DNA of 13,118 nt. Source: CAZJAD01 sp964543855. Lineage in GTDB: Bacteria > Electryoneota > RPQS01 > DYHQ01. Under the pieces are notes generated by a model. That model had not been told where the DNA came from and did no database searches. It was given only the letters and a program-made list of their open reading frames with translations. The DNA lies in assembly GCA_964543855.1 (NCBI GenBank), contig CAZJAD010000061.1:1-13118 (forward strand), given 5' to 3'. Shown here piece by piece: positions 1-7,054 of the stretch. The first letter of the stretch is position 1. Each line of letters opens with the position of its first letter. Made by a program: the position numbers and the translations under genes.

Positions 1-637
1 AGGTGCGGCTCCAAAGGCTGTCACCAAGGCTATCCGTCTTCACCAGCCAGAAATCATCATTGCCCGCCCCGTAGGAAGCGGTCCACCCGCCCAGGATATA
101 GCCGCCGTCGGTGGTCTGCTGAACCGACCGGCAAACATCACCCTGACTTCCCCCGAAGGTGCGGCTCCAAAGGCTGTCACCAAGGCTATCCGTCTTCACC
201 AGCCAGAAATCCCCGGCCCCCGCGCCGAAGGAATCGGTGTAGCCCCCAAGGATGTAGCCGCCGTCCGTGGTCTGCTGAACCGAACAGCAATAATCGAGGT
301 TGCTTCCCCCAAAGGTGCGGCTCCAGAGGCTGTCTCCGTTCGCATCCGCCCGAACCAGCCAGAAATCCGCCTGCCCCGCCCCGTAGGACCTGGTATGCCC
401 CCCAAGGACATAACCGCCATCCGAGGTCTGCACGACGGACTTAGACTCCTCGCTATCACTTCCCCCAAAGGTGCGGCTCCAGAGGCTGTCGCCGTCGGCG
501 TTGATCTTCACCAACCACGAATCGTTGAACCCCGCTCCGAAGGAGCGCGTAAGTCCCCCGAGGATGTAGCCGCCATCCGAAGTCTGCTGAACGCAATCGC
601 AGATATCATAATCACTTCCCCCGAAGGTTCGGCTCCA
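1..637 (-). repeat. Tandem 156-bp coding repeats of protein A
   Basis: Four complete 156-bp (52-codon) repeats and the start of a fifth. Positions 1-55 and 157-211 are identical over exactly 55 bases, at an offset of one repeat unit; they diverge at 56 versus 212. This points to recent homogenisation or duplication of neighbouring blades. Confidence 0.9.
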
Positions 638-727
638 CAGCGAACTCGGTGGCTGGGCAAGTGCCTGAGAAAACAGCAGCCACAAAAGACTACCGACCCA
701 CGCAGTCAAGAGAATGTGCTTTTTCAT
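1..727 (-). CDS. Secreted 52-residue-repeat (beta-propeller-like) protein A, 3' end missing
   Basis: Reading leftward from an ATG at 727-725, the frame stays open for 242 codons to the window edge, so the C-terminus is missing. Residues 1-24 form a signal peptide: MKK, a hydrophobic core, then ALA before Gln25. Residues 31-238 are four tandem 52-residue repeats of the form WSRTFGGS-(x)n-VQQT-(S/T)DGGYILGG-(x)n-S(F/Y)GAG-(x)n-WLVK-(x)n-GDSL; a fifth repeat begins at 239. Such Trp/Gly-rich repeats are common in secreted proteins of FCB-type candidate phyla and probably form beta-propeller blades; the exact role is unknown. An AGGAGG-like site (GGAGGT, 6 bases before the ATG) and a good promoter support this start. 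The next gene upstream (963-2780) is a paralogue with the same 30-residue spacing from Met1 to the first Trp. Three of the four repeats carry Cys where the paralogue has Ala. Surface or extracellular location is inferred. Confidence 0.85.
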   Translation of the reverse strand, partial: MKKHILLTAWVGSLLWLLFSQALAQPPSSLWSRTFGGSDYDICDCVQQTSDGGYILGGLTRSFGAGFNDSWLVKINADGDSLWSRTFGGSDSEESKSVVQTSDGGYVLGGHTRSYGAGQADFWLVRADANGDSLWSRTFGGSNLDYCCSVQQTTDGGYILGGYTDSFGAGAGDFWLVKTDSLGDSLWSRTFGGSQGDVCRSVQQTTDGGYILGGWTASYGAGNDDFWLVKTDSLGDSLWSRT

Positions 728-733
728 GATTCC

Positions 734-739
734 ACCTCC
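734..739 (-). promoter_or_regulatory. Shine-Dalgarno site of protein A gene
   Basis: Minus-strand GGAGGT lies six bases before the ATG at 727. This is a near-ideal ribosome binding site and fixes the start of the truncated left-hand gene. Confidence 0.8.
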
Positions 740-772
740 CCTGTTTTGACGTTCTCGGTGAATAACATAATC

Positions 773-801
773 AATATATCGATAATCACACCGCGAGTCA
801 A
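773..801 (-). promoter_or_regulatory. Sigma70-type promoter of protein A gene
   Basis: On the minus strand, TTGACT (801-796), a 17-base spacer and TATATT (778-773) make a near-consensus housekeeping promoter. An ATTTT run lies just upstream of the -35 box. Transcription should start near 766, giving a leader of about 39 bases. The same two hexamers with the same 17-base spacing precede the paralogue at 2819-2847, so the match is unlikely to be chance. Confidence 0.8.
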
Positions 802-819
802 GGAAAATTGCCTTCCGGA

Positions 820-853
820 TGAAAGAAAAAACCCGGATTTTCAACAATCCGGA
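820..853 (-). terminator. Rho-independent terminator of protein B gene
   Basis: On the minus strand, CCGGATT pairs with AATCCGG (852-846 with 839-833; 6-base loop), followed by G and a run of six T (831-826), then C and TTT. It lies about 110 bases beyond the stop codon at 963 and just before the promoter of the next gene, so it separates the two transcription units. The hairpin is nearly identical to the one at 2865-2897. Confidence 0.8.
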
Positions 854-962
854 CCCAAGGGAATACCTGTGATTGAGCACACAAGCTATCAAATGAAGGA
901 TGTTCTTTGCACGGAAGAGTGAACCAAGTTGTGTGAATGCGGTTATCGCATGTCGGTCGTGC

Positions 963-2780
963 TTAGTAATCGTCGCTCGCTTGAATGATGTAGAAGTATT
1001 TGTCGTTCGAGCCGATCTCGTGCTCGAATTCCAATTCCTGCGTTACGGTCAGAAGATTCTCGGGCGCAGGTGTGAATGTCGGATCGGTGCTGCCGTACAC
1101 ATGATACCAGACACCACCCTGTTCCGGTTGCCCACCGCCGCCTGTGGTAACTGCTTGCCAATGTAAATGAATATAACCCGGCGCTTCGGAAACCATTCCC
1201 GTCATCAGCGTGACATCCGGCGGCAGGTTGTCTACCGAATACCCCGAGTCAGGTTCGGAGTCGAAGTAGGTTCCCGGATCCGATGTCCCGGCTCGAATAA
1301 AGAACGTTGACCAATAGATGCCGTCGGATGAGGAATCGGCAAGCGTGGGGCAAATAGTTGCGTAGGTACCTTCTTCAAACGCCGGCACGGTGACGATAAA
1401 CTCCCATTCGCCGGGGGGCCAATCAAGGCCACTGTGCCCGTCTTTGCTCTCACCAAACAGATATTCATCAATCCGGCGGTAAATGCTGTAGCTCGTTATC
1501 GTGTAGTCTGGCAAATAACCATCATAGATGCAGCGGAACCAGCGGATGCGTGCTTGTCTGCCCTGATCATTGCCGACATCCGTGATGGAGAGGATAGTCG
1601 GGGAGACGAATGCGGTGCGCACCAACCACATGTCTTCCAATCCCGCGCCGAAGGAATCGGTCCATCCTGCCACGATACAGCCACCATCGGCAGCCTGCTG
1701 AACGGAATAGGCCCCATCATCGCCGCTGCCCCCATAAGTGCGCGTCCAGACCGTGTCGCCTTGGCTGTTTGTCTTCACCAGATACAAATCGTAGTCGCCT
1801 GCACCGAAAGACTCGGTATATCCTGCCAGGATATAGCCTCCGTCCGCTGTCTGCCGAACAGAATAGGCTCCATCCCAATTGCCCCCCCCATAAGTGCGCG
1901 TCCAGAGCGTGTCACCTTGACTGTTCGTCTTCACCAGATAGAAATCCTGCTCGCCCGCGCCGAAGGAGCGGGTGTCTCCCGCCACGATATAGCCTCCATC
2001 TGCCGTCTGATCAACGGAATAGGCCTGATCATCACTGCTCCCTCCATAAGTGCGCGTCCAGAGCGTGTCGCCCTGGGTGTTCGTTTTCACCAGATAGCAA
2101 TCGCCCAAACCCGCACCGAAAGAATAGGTAATTCCCGCCATGATATAGCCTCCCCCTGCCGTTTCCTGAACGGACCAGGCCACATCACCGTAGCTCCCCC
2201 CATAAGTGCGCGTCCAGAGCGTGTCGCCTTGGCTGTTCGTCCTCACAAGATAGAAATTATTGAATGAGGGAGTTCCAGCGCCGAAAGAACAGGTGCTCCC
2301 CGCCACGATATAGCCTCCGTCGGCGGTCTGTCGAACGGAATAGGCTCCATCCCAATTGCCCCCCCCATAAGTGCGCGTCCACAGCGTGTCGCCCGAGCTA
2401 TTCGTCTTCACAAGATAGAAATCGCCGCTGACACCGAAAGACTGGGTGAATCCCGCCACGATATAGCCTCCGTCGGCGGTCTGCTGAACGGACCACGCTT
2501 CGTCATAGTTGCTCCCCCCATAGGTGCGCGTCCAAAGCGTGTCGCCCTGGCTGTTCGTCTTCACAACATAGAAATCATAAGACTCCCCACTCAAAGAATA
2601 CGTAACGCCTGCCACGATATAGCCTCCGTCGCTTGTCTCCTGAACGGACTGGGCATAATCGTCGATGGTCCCCCCATAAGTGCGGCTCCAGATGGTGTCT
2701 GGAACCTGGGCAAATGCCTGAAAAACAAAGATGACCAAAGCCACGGCCGCCCATGCGCAAAGAGCAATGTGCTTCTTCAT
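963..2780 (-). CDS. Secreted seven-repeat beta-propeller-like protein B with FN3-like C-terminus
   Basis: A 605-residue secreted protein of unknown function. Residues 1-24 are a signal peptide (MKKH, hydrophobic core, AFA before Gln25). Residues 31-396 are seven tandem repeats of 51-55 residues, W(T/S)RTYGG-(x)n-SV-(x)n-DGGYIVAG-(x)n-SFGAG-(x)n-LVKTNSQGDTL; seven such units suggest a seven-bladed beta-propeller, by inference. Residues 397-605 look like one or two FN3-type modules (NDQGRQARIRW, SYSIYRRID, then YIHLHW and YHVYGS). No sortase, type IX or other sorting tail is evident. The start at 2780 is chosen because GGAG lies seven bases upstream and the signal peptide begins there. An in-frame ATG at 2834 falls inside the promoter and is rejected. 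The gene has its own promoter and terminator and is a paralogue of the truncated gene to its left. Candidate-phylum surface or extracellular proteins share this architecture. Confidence 0.88.
   Translation of the reverse strand: MKKHIALCAWAAVALVIFVFQAFAQVPDTIWSRTYGGTIDDYAQSVQETSDGGYIVAGVTYSLSGESYDFYVVKTNSQGDTLWTRTYGGSNYDEAWSVQQTADGGYIVAGFTQSFGVSGDFYLVKTNSSGDTLWTRTYGGGNWDGAYSVRQTADGGYIVAGSTCSFGAGTPSFNNFYLVRTNSQGDTLWTRTYGGSYGDVAWSVQETAGGGYIMAGITYSFGAGLGDCYLVKTNTQGDTLWTRTYGGSSDDQAYSVDQTADGGYIVAGDTRSFGAGEQDFYLVKTNSQGDTLWTRTYGGGNWDGAYSVRQTADGGYILAGYTESFGAGDYDLYLVKTNSQGDTVWTRTYGGSGDDGAYSVQQAADGGCIVAGWTDSFGAGLEDMWLVRTAFVSPTILSITDVGNDQGRQARIRWFRCIYDGYLPDYTITSYSIYRRIDEYLFGESKDGHSGLDWPPGEWEFIVTVPAFEEGTYATICPTLADSSSDGIYWSTFFIRAGTSDPGTYFDSEPDSGYSVDNLPPDVTLMTGMVSEAPGYIHLHWQAVTTGGGGQPEQGGVWYHVYGSTDPTFTPAPENLLTVTQELEFEHEIGSNDKYFYIIQASDDY
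1593..2690 (-). repeat. Seven tandem ~156-bp coding repeats of protein B
   Basis: These encode residues 31-396: repeats of 52, 51, 55, 52, 52, 52 and 52 residues. Repeats 3 and 6 share an exact 44-base block (2338-2381 and 1861-1904), 477 bases apart, which is three units plus the three-codon insertion in repeat 3. Both blocks include a run of eight G on the coding strand. Confidence 0.9.
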
Positions 2781-2787
2781 AATGCCT

Positions 2788-2791
2788 CTCC
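2788..2791 (-). promoter_or_regulatory. Shine-Dalgarno site deciding the start of protein B gene
   Basis: Minus-strand GGAG (in GGAGAGG) lies seven bases before the ATG at 2780. The start is therefore placed at the signal peptide rather than 18 codons earlier. Confidence 0.65.
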
Positions 2792-2818
2792 ATAGCTTAC
2801 TTGCCCTGTCCATCAGAC

Positions 2819-2847
2819 AATATAGCCCGAGCATTAGGCTGAGTCAA
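2819..2847 (-). promoter_or_regulatory. Sigma70-type promoter of protein B gene
   Basis: On the minus strand, TTGACT (2847-2842), a 17-base spacer and TATATT (2824-2819), with an ATTTT run just upstream of the -35 box. The expected transcript start is near 2812, about 31 bases before the ATG. Both hexamers and the spacing match the promoter of the paralogous gene, while the spacer sequence differs. Confidence 0.8.
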
Positions 2848-2864
2848 GCAAAATGGCCCCTTGA

Positions 2865-2897
2865 ATAAAGAAAGAGCCCGGATATCAACAATCCGGA
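2865..2897 (-). terminator. Probable rho-independent terminator of pyk / the mutL operon
   Basis: On the minus strand, CCGGAT (2896-2891) pairs with ATCCGG (2883-2878) across a 7-base loop. The tail GCTCTTTCTTTATT is T-rich but broken by C. It lies about 70 bases after the pyk stop and ahead of the next promoter. The hairpin is nearly the same as the one at 820-853, whose T-run is better. Confidence 0.65.
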
Positions 2898-2966
2898 CCC
2901 AGACCGTCTCCCCATCGCCGCAAGAACACCCGCAACTAACCCTGTGCGTGACAGATCAATAACTTC

Positions 2967-4376
2967 TCAGAATCGCTTGACTCGCACGAGATTGGCGTTG
3001 CCGCGGCCAGGAGGGTAGCCTCCGACTTCAACGACCACATCCCCTGCCGACACAATCCCTTCGTCTAGTGCTACTTGCTCGGCGGCGAGAATCCTTTCAT
3101 CGGTGTCCTGCGTCAGGTCTCTGTAGAACGGCAAAACGCCCCTCTGCAATGTCAAGCGGCCGACGACATCGCGACTGTTGCTGACCGCAATGATGGGCAC
3201 GCGAGGGCGGATTTTTGCAACCGCCCTCACGGCTGCGCCCGACGTCGTGGGGCATAGAATCGCGCGTGCCGAGACTTCGTGTGCCAGACGGGCTGCCGCC
3301 GCTCCAATGGCCGCCTCAATATCGACATCTTCACTTTGCGAAAGCGTCGGAATGCTTGAGTCGAAAGGCAGATCTTCAGTCGCCCGTGCCACCCTGTCCA
3401 TGACCTGCACTGCATCTATTGGGTTCTCTCCTACAGCGGTCTCTTCAGAGAGCATCACCGCATCGGTGCCGCTCTCTATGGCGTAGGCAATGTCCGTGAC
3501 TTCCGCCCGCGTTGGCCGAGGGGAGTGCACCATTGATTCCAGCATCTGTGTCGCGACCACAACAGGTTTGGCCATCTGAATAGCCGTGCGAATGATTTCC
3601 TTTTGCACAGCAGGCACCTTCTCGAAATCCATCTCGATCCCGAGGTCCCCACGGGCAATCATGACGCCGTCGAAGGCGTTGACAATTGCGGGCAGGTTTT
3701 GTATGGCTGCCGGCCGCTCGAGCTTCGCCAGAAGCGGTCGCTCGACGCCCATCTCTTGCATCAGGCGGCGCAGCACATCCCCGTCACCTGCATCGCCCAC
3801 AAAAGAGAGCGCCAGCCAGTCTGCTCCCGCCTCGAGGGCACTTCGAGCATCCTCGATGTCTTTTTCGCCCACGACCGGAAGCGGCTTGCGCAGGTTCGGC
3901 AGATTAATCCCTTTGCGACTGACGATGACGCCTCCCACCTCTACCCGGCAGCGCACGACATCGCCAGCGGTCGCTTCCACGCGCAGGCGCTTGGTGCCAT
4001 CATCCAGATAGACCGAATCACCGGGCGTGACATAGCTGACGAATCCCTGAAGTTGAACCGGCCACACCTCAGGACCTGACGGCTTGTCGGAAAGAGAGAT
4101 GAGTTGTCCTGGCAGGAGCCGCGCTGTCCCACCCGGCAACTCGCCGAGGCGAATCTTCGGCCCCGCGATGTCGGCGAGGATACCGATTGTCATGCGGCGC
4201 TCCTTCGACAAGCGTTTGACAACAGCAATGGTCTCGGCGTGCAGGCTGCGTGTTTCATGAGCGTAGTTCAAACGAAAAAGGTCGACGCCCGCTTGCATCA
4301 GGGCCGCAATTGTCTCTTCATCGTGGGAGGCAGGGCCTAAAGTGGCAATGATTTTGGTGGCTCGAAAGGGTTTCAT
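2967..4376 (-). CDS. pyk: Pyruvate kinase
   Basis: Catalyses phosphoenolpyruvate + ADP to pyruvate + ATP, the last step of glycolysis, in the cytoplasm. At 469 residues it has the usual bacterial length with no extra C-terminal domain. Visible motifs: TKIIATLGP (7-15), substrate-binding Arg35 and Asn37 in FRLNYAH, DIAGPKIR (69-76), SRKGINLP (153-160), catalytic Lys218 and metal-binding Glu220 in AKLER, ARGDLG with Asp244, Thr276 in ATQMLES, PRPTRAE, and LSEETAVG. The B domain lies between about 77 and 155 and the allosteric-type C domain from about 340. Two positions of the K+ site differ from the muscle enzyme: Ala39 for Ser and Lys74 for Glu117. In this family Lys there marks K+-independent enzymes. 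Its ATG overlaps the miaA stop by four bases (ATGA), implying translational coupling, and a terminator follows. Confidence 0.96.
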   Translation of the reverse strand: MKPFRATKIIATLGPASHDEETIAALMQAGVDLFRLNYAHETRSLHAETIAVVKRLSKERRMTIGILADIAGPKIRLGELPGGTARLLPGQLISLSDKPSGPEVWPVQLQGFVSYVTPGDSVYLDDGTKRLRVEATAGDVVRCRVEVGGVIVSRKGINLPNLRKPLPVVGEKDIEDARSALEAGADWLALSFVGDAGDGDVLRRLMQEMGVERPLLAKLERPAAIQNLPAIVNAFDGVMIARGDLGIEMDFEKVPAVQKEIIRTAIQMAKPVVVATQMLESMVHSPRPTRAEVTDIAYAIESGTDAVMLSEETAVGENPIDAVQVMDRVARATEDLPFDSSIPTLSQSEDVDIEAAIGAAAARLAHEVSARAILCPTTSGAAVRAVAKIRPRVPIIAVSNSRDVVGRLTLQRGVLPFYRDLTQDTDERILAAEQVALDEGIVSAGDVVVEVGGYPPGRGNANLVRVKRF

Positions 4377-5299
4377 GACGGTATTGCTCTCTGGAAGTGG
4401 TCTATGATTTTCTGCGCGGTGCTTTCCGGTGATTCGTCCGGCGCGCGGTCAATCCAGACAACACGCGAGTCGCGACGAAACCAGGTGAACTGGCGCTTGA
4501 CATAGTGGCGCACCGCTTTCTGGATACGATCCACCATCTCGTCATAGCCATACTCGCCGCGCAGATAGGGAAAAACTTCTTGATAGCCGTGCGTGCGCAG
4601 CGCGTTTGCTCTTTCATCGAATCCGCGCTCGAAGAGACCGCGAACTTCCTCGACGAGTCCCTCGTCCATCATGCGCAGTACGCGCCGGTTCACGCGGTCA
4701 TAGAGAATAGCACGATCCATGCGCAGGCAATAGAACGCGACAGGATAGGGCAACGGATCGGTTCGACGCTTCTGCCATTCCGATAGCGGAACGCCGGTGC
4801 GGCGGTAAACCTCGAGCGCACGCAGGACGCGATGTGTATCTCGCGGCATGATGCCCTCGGCAACAGCGGGATCAACCTGCCGCAATTCGTCATACAGTGC
4901 CTGAGCTCCTTCGGTAGCAAGGCGCTGCCGCAGCGGGCCGTAGTCCACATCCTCATCATCGGCATCGAAGAAACCATCGAGAAGGGCGCGGATATAGAGG
5001 CCTGAACCTCCGACCACAATCGGCAAGCGACCGCGCTGGAGAATCTCGTCCACTTTCTCGCGAGCCGCGCGTCCAAAGTCGCCTGCGGTCCAGCGCGCAT
5101 TCAGATCGATCTCGTCAACGAAATGGTGCACGACCTGAGCGCGCTGCTCCGGCGTAGGTTTCGCCGTCCCGATTTCCAAGTCGCGGAAGATCTGCCGTGC
5201 GTCCGCCGAAATAATATCCCCCTGGAGTGCGAGCGCCAAGGGGATCGAGACATCGGTTTTGCCCACCCCTGTCGGACCGGCCAAAACCAGAACGCTCAT
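4373..5299 (-). CDS. miaA: tRNA dimethylallyltransferase MiaA
   Basis: Transfers a dimethylallyl group to N6 of A37 in tRNAs that read codons starting with U, the first step of i6A/ms2i6A formation. At 308 residues it is full length. Visible: P-loop GPTGVGKT (8-15), the ISADARQIF segment with Asp33 (DARQ where most homologues have DSRQ), IGTAKPT, VHHFVD, VVGGSGLYI, the RDTHRVLRALEVY stretch, RTHGYQEVF, and the C-terminal KRQFTWFR. A TTG six bases upstream also opens the frame, but GGAG at 5309-5306 would touch that TTG and stands six bases from the ATG at 5299, so the ATG is chosen. It lies 15 bases after mutL and overlaps pyk by four bases. mutL-miaA adjacency is widespread in bacteria. Confidence 0.95.
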   Translation of the reverse strand: MSVLVLAGPTGVGKTDVSIPLALALQGDIISADARQIFRDLEIGTAKPTPEQRAQVVHHFVDEIDLNARWTAGDFGRAAREKVDEILQRGRLPIVVGGSGLYIRALLDGFFDADDEDVDYGPLRQRLATEGAQALYDELRQVDPAVAEGIMPRDTHRVLRALEVYRRTGVPLSEWQKRRTDPLPYPVAFYCLRMDRAILYDRVNRRVLRMMDEGLVEEVRGLFERGFDERANALRTHGYQEVFPYLRGEYGYDEMVDRIQKAVRHYVKRQFTWFRRDSRVVWIDRAPDESPESTAQKIIDHFQRAIPS

Positions 5300-5305
5300 C
5301 GGCAA

Positions 5306-5309
5306 CTCC
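5306..5309 (-). promoter_or_regulatory. Shine-Dalgarno site deciding the miaA start
   Basis: Minus-strand GGAG lies six bases before the ATG at 5299 and directly against the alternative TTG at 5305. This spacing favours ATG as the miaA start. Confidence 0.65.
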
Positions 5310-5314
5310 GTTTC

Positions 5315-7054
5315 TCAACTCGTGCGCCGGAAACGGCGGTCAACTTCCGTCAGTGTCAGGTAGATTACGGTCGGGCGACCGTGAGGGCAGGTGTAGGGGA
5401 AATCTGTGGCAAAAAGTTCGTCAATGAGGGCGTTCATTTCAGAAGGAGAAAGCGGGTCGCCGGATTTGATGGCTGCTTTGCAGGCGAAGGAAGCGGCCAA
5501 AGCCTCCTGAGGCTCGAGTCTGCCTTCACGACCCTCGCGATATTCATCAAGAAGCTCAGCCAGAAGGCCAGCTTCCGAGGCATGGGGCAATCCGGCAGGA
5601 ACCGCCTCGAGAGACCAGGCCCGGGGGCCGAATTCACGAATGGCGAAACCCAATTTCGGCAATTCAGGCAGAAGGTCGCGCAGCAGCAGGTCGTCTTCCG
5701 GGGAGAGCTCGATGAGCATGGGGAAGAGAAGTTGCTGCGAATTGAAACTCTGGCCTCGCAAGGCGCGTTTGGCTTTCTCAAAGAGAATCCGCTCGTGGGC
5801 AGCATGCTGATCCACGACAGCCAACCCCGATTTTACCTGCGAGAGGATGTACTTGTTGTGGATTTGCCAGATGTTGACAGGCGGAGCGGCCGTTTCCGCC
5901 GGTTTCTTCATGGACACAGGCGGCATCACGGCTTCGGCACCAAACAGACTCTCGTACGGTTTGAGAGCCTCGCGCAGGTCTCCCGGCAGCGCCGACCCAC
6001 CGTGCAGGTCGATTGGATGTAGCGGTCGGGGTCGCGACGAGGTTTCCGTTAGCGGCATCGGCTCTTCTCGAAGTTGGCTCAGGGCCTGCCGAATCGCCTG
6101 GCGCACGACCGAATGAACCAGCCTCTCGTGATCGAACTTCACCTCTGCCTTGGCCGGATGGACATTCACATCGAATAAGCGAGGATCCATCTCGAGAAAG
6201 AGAACATAGAAAGGCCATTCACCCGGTGGCAGATAGGCGTCGAGGCCGACCGTGACCGCGTTGTGAATGAGGCGGTTCTGAATAGACCGGTTGTTCAGGA
6301 AAATATATTGATCCCCGCGACTTTTCCGATGAAGCTCCGATTTGCCAAGATAACCGGAGACTCGGAGCGATTCACGCTCATAGCTCAACGGCAGCAGCTT
6401 TTCGAGAAAGCCCGCACCGAAGAGGTCTGACAAGCGATCTTCAATCCCTGAACGGGGAAGCTGAAAAACCGATGTGTCGTTGTGAAAAAGGGACCAGGTT
6501 ATGTCCGGGTGAGAGAGAACGAAGCGTTTGAAGGTGGTCAGGATATGCTGAAACTCGGTGGTGGCGCTCTTGAGAAACTTGGCACGCGCCGGTGTATTGA
6601 AGAAGAGCGAGTGCACGGCGACCGAGGTGCCTTTCGGACAGGAGCAGGGCTCGCCGGCGACAACGACGCCTCCCTCGAGGCGCAACAGCGTTCCCGCCGT
6701 GGACTCCGCCGTTCGCGTGCGCACTTCTACGACACTGACCGACGCGATAGACGGCAACGCTTCACCGCGAAATCCCAACGACCGCACCTCGAAAAGGTCA
6801 TCGAGCGTCGCAATCTTGCTCGTCGCGTGACGCTCAAAGGCCAGCAGAAGGTCATCGCGGCTCATCCCGTCGCCATCGTCGACAACCTGGATGAGTTCGC
6901 GACCTTGACCGCGCAGGTGAATTTGAATCCGCTCCGCCCCGGCGTCAATCGAGTTCTCGACGAGCTCTTTGAGCACCGAAGCACTCCGCTCAACGACTTC
7001 ACCGGCGGCAATCTGGTTGGCCAGATGTTCAGGCAGGATTCGTATGTGACCCAT
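5315..7054 (-). CDS. mutL: DNA mismatch repair protein MutL (endonuclease type)
   Basis: Mismatch repair ATPase that links MutS recognition to strand nicking and removal. It is 579 residues long. The N-terminal GHKL ATPase has LPEHLANQIAAGEVVERSAS, Glu30 and Asn34 in KELVENSIDAGA, DDGDGM (59-64), RHATSKI, GFRGEAL, NTPAR and DVNVHPAKAEV. A linker of about 60 variable residues follows, near 340-400. The C-terminal domain carries the complete metal-dependent nickase set: DQHA(x2)E(x4)E from 415, ACK at 524, CPHGRP at 556 and FRR at 575. E. coli MutL lacks this set, so this cell probably uses methyl-independent, nicking repair. The start overlaps the 3' end of the cyclodeaminase gene by 26 bases; the ribosome binding site is weak, so coupling to upstream translation is likely. 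miaA follows 15 bases downstream. Confidence 0.97.
   Translation of the reverse strand: MGHIRILPEHLANQIAAGEVVERSASVLKELVENSIDAGAERIQIHLRGQGRELIQVVDDGDGMSRDDLLLAFERHATSKIATLDDLFEVRSLGFRGEALPSIASVSVVEVRTRTAESTAGTLLRLEGGVVVAGEPCSCPKGTSVAVHSLFFNTPARAKFLKSATTEFQHILTTFKRFVLSHPDITWSLFHNDTSVFQLPRSGIEDRLSDLFGAGFLEKLLPLSYERESLRVSGYLGKSELHRKSRGDQYIFLNNRSIQNRLIHNAVTVGLDAYLPPGEWPFYVLFLEMDPRLFDVNVHPAKAEVKFDHERLVHSVVRQAIRQALSQLREEPMPLTETSSRPRPLHPIDLHGGSALPGDLREALKPYESLFGAEAVMPPVSMKKPAETAAPPVNIWQIHNKYILSQVKSGLAVVDQHAAHERILFEKAKRALRGQSFNSQQLLFPMLIELSPEDDLLLRDLLPELPKLGFAIREFGPRAWSLEAVPAGLPHASEAGLLAELLDEYREGREGRLEPQEALAASFACKAAIKSGDPLSPSEMNALIDELFATDFPYTCPHGRPTVIYLTLTEVDRRFRRTS

Noticed and set aside
1..637. 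CRISPR array or non-coding satellite
   Set aside because: The 156-bp periodicity is continuous protein-coding sequence in one frame, with no spacer-repeat alternation.
395..922. Plus-strand open frame opposite protein A and its promoter
   Set aside because: It runs across the ribosome binding site, promoter and terminator of the minus-strand genes and shows no domain.
1434..2267. Plus-strand repetitive open frame opposite protein B
   Set aside because: Its repeats (ARPERVAL...RLHQI) are only the complement of the 156-bp coding repeats of protein B. There is no independent evidence of expression.
2781..2834. Longer N-terminus for protein B from an ATG at 2834
   Set aside because: That ATG lies between the -35 and -10 boxes, so it would not be in the transcript. 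The shorter start gives a proper signal peptide and ribosome site.
5123..6022. Plus-strand open frame of 299 codons opposite miaA and mutL
   Set aside because: It crosses two well-supported genes on the other strand and has no motif or ribosome binding site that stands out.
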